NCBI RefSeq assembly: GCF_010389155.1
Contig: NC_057761.1
Coordinates: forward strand, 15,936,501 to 16,000,500
Reading direction: 5' to 3'
Source of the DNA: Erigeron canadensis
Taxonomy: Eukaryota > Streptophyta > Magnoliopsida > Asterales > Asteraceae
Length of the DNA: 64,000 nt
The translations under genes and the position numbers were made by a program. Positions 57,743 to 64,000 of the stretch are shown in pieces. The notes under the pieces are model-generated. The model worked only from the letters and a program-made list of their open reading frames with translations. It was not told the DNA's origin and searched no databases. The stretch's first letter is position 1; every line of letters begins with the position of its first letter.

Positions 57743-59328
57743 TATTTACGGTTAATGGATTTTTGAATTAAGGGAGTATTACACAAAGGGTTGTGAATTT
57801 TATGATCGGGGTACTAGCATACGGTATAGGGGTGTCTAGTGTGCGATCGTAGATGAGTTTTCCTTTAAACCCTAACTAATAATAATAATCTTGTTATTAA
57901 TATTATTTGAAGCTTTGCGCAAAGGTACACGTTTCGATTCTTTCTATGTTGATTAATTTGATTGCATATCATATATGTTTCTTCCGCCGCGTACATGTAA
58001 ATTGTTATATATTTATGTGCTTATATTTTAACAATAATTAGAGAATTAATATTAGAAATAATAAGGATAAACACTTTTTTTGTTTGGTTAATATTAGAAT
58101 AATATTAAGTGGAATGGAATACTTTTTTAATATACATTTTATTTATTTTCTTTGGGTGAAGGGGATTATCCTGATAACCAAAACAATACAAATGTTCAGG
58201 CACATAGGCTGGTTTATTTTTATTTATCTATGATTAACTTAATTTCAAAAGGTTTGTAAAACCATAGACTTTTAACGAACAATTTTGACACATTCTATCA
58301 TCATCTTCATGAGTTTGAAACTGCACGTATAATATTGATAGGAACAAAAATCAAACATTAGCCGTCCACATAAAATCAAGTTATTTACATTTGCTGCATC
58401 CATATTTTGTTTTTATTATAATTTGTTTTCCTTTGTTTGGGTATTTATTAATACCTTTTTCTCATGAACTTTTTTTTAACGAAATTAGTTTTAATCTTTT
58501 GAATCATATTTTACAAGTTAGCATTTTGACTCCATAATATCATAACTAACAAAACGATTGGAATAAGAAAGAATATCTCCATATGCTTTAAAGCTTGCTA
58601 CTTTCGAGAATAACAAAAACAAACAAATCCAACAACTATCACATGCAATTTATTAATCAAAAGGCGCATGTTATTATAATCGTAAATCAACTAACGATCC
58701 AAATATCTCACTGAAATCATTTAGAAATGAAATTATGGATTAAATCAAATAACAAAAAGAAAATTCATTACGTTAATATAAGTTAAAAACAAGTGCAAAT
58801 TATTAGAAAAAACATGAAAAGGGGGAAAATAAACCAAAGAATCAGATTGATGACGAGAGCAGAAGAAAAAGAAATCTTGAAAATCTTAGAGAAAAATTGG
58901 GTGTTGGGATTCAAACAATTTTCGGATCTGAAAATATGTGCAGCGCATATGGCTGTTTGTATAAATACAACCCTATTTATTGCCTAAATCTGATTGTCCA
59001 TGTGAACGAAAAATAGACACATGGAAGAAAATGGGAAGAAAATGGATTTTTATTCTCCATTACCATTTTATAGTTGAACCAAGCAAGAGATGGAGAATGT
59101 ATTCCTTATCTCCACATATACCAAACACTTCTTTAAGTGTCTGGTAATAACGGGTTTTAAATAAACCAACTCAAGAGTCAAGAGATTTCGCATAAAAAAT
59201 CAAAACCCACTTGTGATTAAATTATTACTTGTTATCGGTTAATCCCAAAATGATATTCTTAATTTTGTATTTGAAGAAAATGATAATTTAATAGTACAGG
59301 TGAGACTACGGTATATCATGCATACATG
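57743..59328. other. AT-rich, no gene recognised
   Basis: About 1.6 kb with scattered poly-A/T. A short open frame at 58793-58987 shows no known motif. No repeat structure stands out. Confidence 0.4.
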
Positions 59329-60406
59329 ATACAGAAATTATCAGGTTCACTAAACTAGAGAAATCGAGTGAACTGGAGGATCTAACTGAACTGAAAAAGT
59401 TAAGCGAAATGGAGAAAACTGGCCAGATAATGCCACCAGAACAAGCAATGTTCATTCTGTCAGTTGTCGCCCATTTTAAACAATTATTTACTGAACCAGC
59501 CCAGCTACCAGTTATAACATTACTCTAGTGGCAAGGGTCTCCAGATGTTACCAGTAGTGATCCACCAGTAATGTTCTCCACTGAAGCTTTCCAGTTACTA
59601 CTCTCCAGTCAAGTCTACTGATGAATGCTCCAGATTTAAGTCTCAAGTGGAAGTTCAGATGTCACTCTCCAGTTGCCTCAATAAAGTCTCAAGTTTGTTT
59701 TTGAATAATAAAGATTGTCACGTGTCTAGTGGACCCAATAAGAGAAGGTGGATGACAGCTGTGATAAAGACAAAAAGAAGGGCGTGTGACAACGTTATTC
59801 CTAACGGTTTGTGGATCCGGCTGCAAAAGGAATATTTCTAGAAGCTTTATGCGTGCTGTTTCCATTGGTCCATTTTGTTAGTGGTTGTCCCCACCATGTG
59901 CCAGCCTTTTATTTATTTTATTTCCTTATTATTTTTATTATAATTTCAATGATTCCTAGGCAGGTAGTTATCTATAAATAGAGGCTCATTTCTCATTGTA
60001 TCACAGATTATGTTGAGTTGAATGAAATTAATAAAGCAGCCCTATTTCTTAAAAAATTTCATTTACCTTTATAGATCTTTGATCTTGGTGGTTTGGAGTG
60101 GCCCATTTATCTATATTTGTGGTGATTTGTTCTTTATCAAATATAGTGGTGAGGTCTTAAATCTTCGATTCCTTTATCTGTGTTTGTGGTGGCTAGACCT
60201 TTATCAAGCATAGTGGTGGGTTGGAGTGTTTCCTTTATCCTTGATTCCGGTGGCTTAGCCTTTACGAGTCTTGGTGGCGGATTCTTTATCTATCATTTTT
60301 ACTTTTATTGTCTTGTTTGTTGTTTGTTTTCATATAAAATCATAAAATACTAAAATAGTTGTTTTAAATTCCACTGTGCTTAGTTTTTCGCGTGATTTAC
60401 GCATCA
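59329..60406 (+). repeat. 5' LTR of a chromovirus (left edge uncertain)
   Basis: Ends ACGCATCA 3 bp before the primer site TGGTATCAGAGCC. It has a TATA box CTATAAATAGAGG near 59971 and downstream GGTGG-rich repeats (60085-60280). The U3 region (59400-59700) is dense in CCAGT/ACTGG/TCTCCAG boxes. I could not fix the TG start; 59329 is a guess from where this motif-rich part begins. Confidence 0.6.
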
Positions 60407-60409
60407 AAT

Positions 60410-60422
60410 TGGTATCAGAGCC
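60410..60422 (+). other. Primer binding site of the chromovirus
   Basis: TGGTATCAGAGCC, complementary to initiator tRNA-Met, 3 bp after the LTR. Confidence 0.8.
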
Positions 60423-60498
60423 AGGTTTGAAAAAGGTTTCTTAATCTTTTTGTCCGTGGGTTTTGTTATCTTGTCTGTTGGGTCAGATTAGATCTGTC

Positions 60499-61141
60499 TA
60501 GGAGGGATAGACAGATTGAAGATCTACAAGAAACACTTGGTAGAGTTATAAACCTATTAGAAGATGGTGGTTTAAGGTTGAATAAGGAACGTGTTGTAGG
60601 TGAAAGGGATGATGAGTCTCAAGGTCCTAGTGAGAGATCTGATGACACTCCCAGATCTTCTAGTGATTCTGATGAGTCTAATCAATCTAGAAGAAGGCAT
60701 AGAAGGCATAAGGTTGATGACACGAAAGATATTAAGATAGATCCACCAGATTTCATTGGTTCTTCTAACCCAGAAGAGTTCTTTGAATGAGTTCAGGTGA
60801 TGGATAGAATAATGGAGATAAAAGGGTATGATGATAAGAAAAGTTTTAAGGTTGCCATTATTAGGTTGAAAAAGTATGCTTCATCCTAGTATGATAATAT
60901 GAAAGATGAAAGAAATTATAAAGGGAAAAGCAGAATCAACACCTGGTCCAAGCTGAAAGAAGTTATGCAGAAGAGATTTGTTCCCCAGTCATACAAGCAA
61001 AACCAGTATCTTTTGATGAATAATCAGAAGCAAGGTACAAAAGAGGTGGTGGAATATATTAGAGAATTCGAGCAACTGAAGACTCGAACTGGTGTGAAAG
61101 AAACTGAAGAGCATACTATCGCAAGATTCATTGGTGGGTAA
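60499..61141 (+). pseudogene. Chromovirus gag, partial
   Basis: Start of a Gypsy (chromovirus) gag: an acidic/Ser-rich and Arg-rich N-terminus (RSSSDSDESNQSRRRHRRHK, 60650-60710), then KIDPPDFIGSSNPEEFFE, and the Retrotrans_gag domain KSRINTWSKLKEVMQKRF and FVPQSYKQNQYLLM (60925-61018) to EEHTIARFIGG. Stops at 60788-60790 and near 60888 break it, and coding ends at TAA 61139-61141. The sequence after 61141 is unrelated, so the rest of the element was lost by deletion or a later insertion. Confidence 0.75.
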
Positions 61142-62614
61142 GAAAAAGATCAAAAGAAACAACAAAAACTGCTTCAAAATCCTTTCTTCAATTTCGTCGC
61201 CGTGTTGCTTCAAATCGACAAGAAAAACACAAGGATTTATTCGCAATCAAATTCTAAACATATTCATCTTTTGAAATTTTCAATTCGATAAGTTTTGGTG
61301 TCGGTTACTATTTCTGGCGAAGTGTTGGATTGGAAAAACTGTTGGTCAGGATTTGTTTGGAATCTGTTGTTGAGTATTTTGGTGGTGGTTTCGAGTTCTA
61401 TCTCGGAGAACGAAGGAGTTATCATCATTTTGATTTTTCCGGCGAGGTATTCCGGCAACTGTTACTGTTCACCGCCGTGTTGTTCTTCATCTTTTTGCAG
61501 AAATCATTTATATGCCGACTTAGATTTAAGCCATTTGCCGAAGTGGTGATTTCTTGCATTTGCCAAGTTGGACTTAGAGATTTTCTTGTCTCAAAATTGC
61601 CATTTGCCGAAGTGGTATTACCCGTGTTTGCAGAGGTTATCGATTCAATGTTTTTCTGATTTCAACTCGTGTTTACCGAGCTCGGCAAACGCCATAAACC
61701 CGTTCAAGATCTCTGAAAACTCGACCACTACCATTTCACCGCATTTGCAGAGCTTAGTTCTACACTTAACAAATTTTCGACCCATTTCTACCATTTGCCG
61801 AGCTCACACCTCGGCAAATAGAACAAATCAACCAAACTTTTCATAAGTTTTTCCATTTCATCTTTTCATCACTAATTCATATCATTTGTGTAGAATTTGA
61901 GACATATTTTTTTTGAAACTAGCAAAGAAAAGAGTTGTTTTTTTGTTTGTTTATAAGTCTGAAGTTTCTTGAGAGGTTTAAAAGCAGATACGAAGTTTTC
62001 TTTGGTTGGTGTTGTCAAGAAGTCATATGAGAGGGCAAAGAGAAAAGTACAGAAAAGGTGTATGGTGTGAAAATTTGATGTACAAAAGAGAGATAAAAGA
62101 TAGTATTTCTTTTTGAAAGTCTGTCTTGAAGAATTCAAAAGCCCCACGTGATCACAATCTTTAGTTGAGATATTTTTTATTTCATTTTTTTTTTTTTTGT
62201 TAGTCTTTGATTTAAAGTAGGGCTAAATCTTTTCATCGGACTAAAATTGGACTTACAGAGTTTTTGGGCCAAGAATTATCACCAAACATTTGCTGGACTT
62301 ACATTTTCTACTTATATTGGGCTAAAGTTGTTTTGGTCTAGTTAATTTTGTTGGGCTAAAAAAATTTTAGTCTTGTCTTAGGTTGTTCGTTTCATTAGAG
62401 TGTGACGTTTTTAATAGATTATTACTTTCATCATATTTACGTTTTACGTTCATGTAATATTTAAATCATTAATATAAGTTTTTGTTTATGTTTTATACAT
62501 CTTAATATTTTATTTTATTGTTAATGATACATGTTTATTTGTTTTTTTTTTAAATTTAAGTTTGAATATTTGACATGAATATTTGATATAAACTTAAATC
62601 CAAAACTTTTCCTG
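61142..62614. other. No gene recognised; repeated CATTTGCCGA motif
   Basis: The first 700 bp carry TTTGCCGAAGTGG / CATTTGCCGAGCTC in several copies (61529, 61605, 61681, 61795) plus CTCGGCAAA in reverse. Overlapping short frames here conflict with each other and show no domain. 61870-62614 is AT-rich. Confidence 0.45.
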
Positions 62615-62665
62615 TGTAAAAAGCGTATCCCGTGACAACGCGCGGATACATTGACCAGTAATCTT
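62615..62665 (+). other. GC-rich hairpin, Helitron-terminus-like
   Basis: GTATCC (62625-62630) pairs with GGATAC (62644-62649) around CGTGACAACGCGC, followed 7-10 bases later by CCAGTAA. The layout resembles many plant Helitron 3' ends, but the required CTRR is CCAG here, so this is at best a decayed end. Confidence 0.25.
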
Positions 62666-63206
62666 TTACTTTTAAAAAATTATAAAAAAAAGGGTGGAAA
62701 ATGGTTATAAAATAGTAAAAATGACTTAACACATAATTTTTCATTATTAAAGTCAATAAGTGTCATATCTCAACTACGATGAGATCATTGGCACAAATTA
62801 AGTCCGAATGTTAAAAAAAAAAAATCATTGTTACAATTTTGCTATATAGGATGATTATTTACTTTAACTTAATGTATCTCTCGATAAAACAAAAGTGTGA
62901 TAACATCAATATTTTTAATTACTATCAACGAAATTTTTTACCAAAATGAAATTTAAGAATAACATAACATCTTATTATTTTTATCTTCATTTTTTTCATC
63001 TTTAACCATTAACATTTCTTACAATTTAATTTTGATTTCCAAAAACATGTAGTATGTTATTGATTATACCTAATTTAATTTGTTTTTTACTAATTATAAT
63101 AGTTAGACACATTTAAAGTAAAAGAAATAAGATGTGTAATAACTATCTTTTTAGTCAACACTTTAACGTTTTTTGCGCTACGTAATACATTTTAGTATGA
63201 GTGTTG
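62666..63206. other. AT-rich, nothing recognised
   Basis: No coding or structured feature seen. Confidence 0.4.
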
Positions 63207-63250
63207 GTCACATTTTTAAAGAGTTTCCCATTTTTAAAGAGTTTCCCATT
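63207..63250 (+). repeat. Short tandem duplication
   Basis: TTTTTAAAGAGTTTCCCA occurs twice in direct tandem. Two copies only. Confidence 0.8.
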
Positions 63251-63289
63251 ATAGTATGTCTAGAGTCTTATGATTCTTTATTTTTAGGG

Positions 63290-63755
63290 GTCACTAAATG
63301 AACAACGCACTTTCTCTCTTTACATGGTTGCCCATTGAACTGGATTACTGATGTATATCACACATATACTTTTCAATTTTTTTACATGGTTGACCAACTG
63401 CTGATCTGATGACCTGCTATAACAGATTAATCTCTATTTATATGGTTACCCATTGAACTGGATGGCTAATGTATTTTTCTTCATTTACATGGTTGCCCAT
63501 TGAACTGAATTATTAATATGCATCACCCACATACTTTTCTAATTTTTACATGGTTGACCAATTGAAGAAAAGTACATTAGTCATCCAGTTCAGTGAGCAA
63601 CCATATAAATAGAGATTAACATGTCATAACAGGTCATCAGGTCAGCACTTGGTCAACCATGTAAAAACTTAAAGGTATATGGGTGATACACATCAATAGT
63701 CCAGTCCAATGGGCAACCATGTAAATGAGAGAAAGTACATTGTTCATCTAGTGAC
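63290..63755. mobile_element. Fold-back miniature element
   Basis: The left arm (63290-63475: GTCACTAAATGAACAACG, CTTTACATGGTTGCCCATTG, GACCTGCTATAACAG) reads as the reverse of the right arm (63570-63755: CTTACATGGTTG-type, GTTCATCTAGTGAC), about 85% by eye over about 185 bp. The centre repeats TTACATGGTTGCCCATTGAACTG again, so an arm was partly duplicated. The near-full-length inverted arms would fold into a long hairpin. TTA occurs just outside the left GGGGTCACTA and right AGTGAC, compatible with a Harbinger/Tourist-like target, but this is weak. Confidence 0.65.
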
Positions 63756-64000
63756 TTAAACCTTATTTTATCATAACTTTTTTTTTTAAAATTGTTATAT
63801 TATTCTTTTTGTGTTTTCATCATCTTAATATCTTTGATATGCCCGGGATGATAAGGTTGTACATTATATAATAATAACATATATTTGTTGAAGGGAAGAG
63901 TGGGTGTGGGGTTATCACACACCTACCTTAGATGAAAATCCCTCACATAATATATTTTAATATATCTATAATTAATAAATGATGGGGCCTTCATGAATTT
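63756..64000. other. AT-rich, nothing recognised
   Basis: No feature seen to the end of the window. Confidence 0.4.

Noticed and set aside
58793..58987. Short Lys/Arg-rich frame
   Set aside because: Low complexity in AT-rich DNA with no motif or promoter context.
59647..60213. Two short frames inside the chromovirus 5' LTR
   Set aside because: They lie in LTR sequence upstream of the primer site and show no protein similarity that I recognise.
61295..61846. Three overlapping plus-strand frames as a possible host gene
   Set aside because: They overlap in different frames, share no recognisable domain, and run over the CATTTGCCGA repeats.

Overview
This window looks like repeat-rich intergenic DNA from a large eudicot nuclear genome. 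I see no host gene that I can support, and almost every coding trace belongs to a transposable element. The protein styles suggest the daisy family (Asteraceae): Copia gag with [18 protein letters not shown] knuckles, Copia elements with a long extra ORF after pol, Athila-type Gypsy pol with an FMDD reverse transcriptase box and a tRNA-Asp primer site, and LINEs with DUF4283-type ORF1. That placement is an inference from remembered family resemblance, not from a search.

Layout, left to right. Positions 1-2555 hold a minus-strand LINE ORF1 remnant (358-1320) abutting a Copia gag/protease fragment (1746-2555). Positions 2556-33612 are one decayed Copia element (A), with 5' LTR 2556-3419 and truncated 3' LTR 33018-33612. 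Its third, envelope-like ORF is split by about 24 kb of other elements (8398-32299). That filling contains a fragment of an Athila-like LTR, a second long Copia element (DE) whose 5' LTR and gag start lie inverted (8736-12998) relative to its body (13002-28337), a coding-less LTR element C inserted in the inverted part (8938-11733), a LINE inserted in the DE integrase (about 16191-19690), and a second C-type element (C', 28338-32299). A 1.49-kb tandem duplication spans the DE/C' junction.

Positions 33613-51238 hold chromovirus-like LTR sequence (33613-35084 plus 47961-48153). It was split by a complete Athila-type Gypsy element on the minus strand (35085-47960, LTRs of 1571 bp each, target duplication CTCCC). 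Next to it, a 3.1-kb solo LTR of the same chromovirus-like family in opposite orientation (48154-51238) has a perfect CATTT target duplication. Positions 51239-64000 are AT-rich, with small debris: an Athila gag scrap, a chromodomain tail of a chromovirus, an LTR-like piece, a CACTA-like miniature element (56784-57285), a possible Helitron 3' end (near 57741), a chromovirus 5' LTR with gag start (to 61141), and a fold-back miniature element (63290-63755).

Nothing here works as a pathway; the only functional logic is that of retroelements. All polyproteins are broken by stops, frameshifts or deletions. Many of the stops sit where one C-to-T change would make a stop codon, as expected for methylated, silenced repeats. 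The most unusual signals are a 15-bp near-palindrome (CACTGCGGCGCAGTG and variants) found 19 times in non-coding parts of the Athila element, a likely spliced start for that element's envelope-like ORF, a 20-bp TGACGTCA-centred palindrome shared by the C and DE families, and the inverted 5' part of DE, which may reflect self-integration. All boundaries and comparisons were made by eye.
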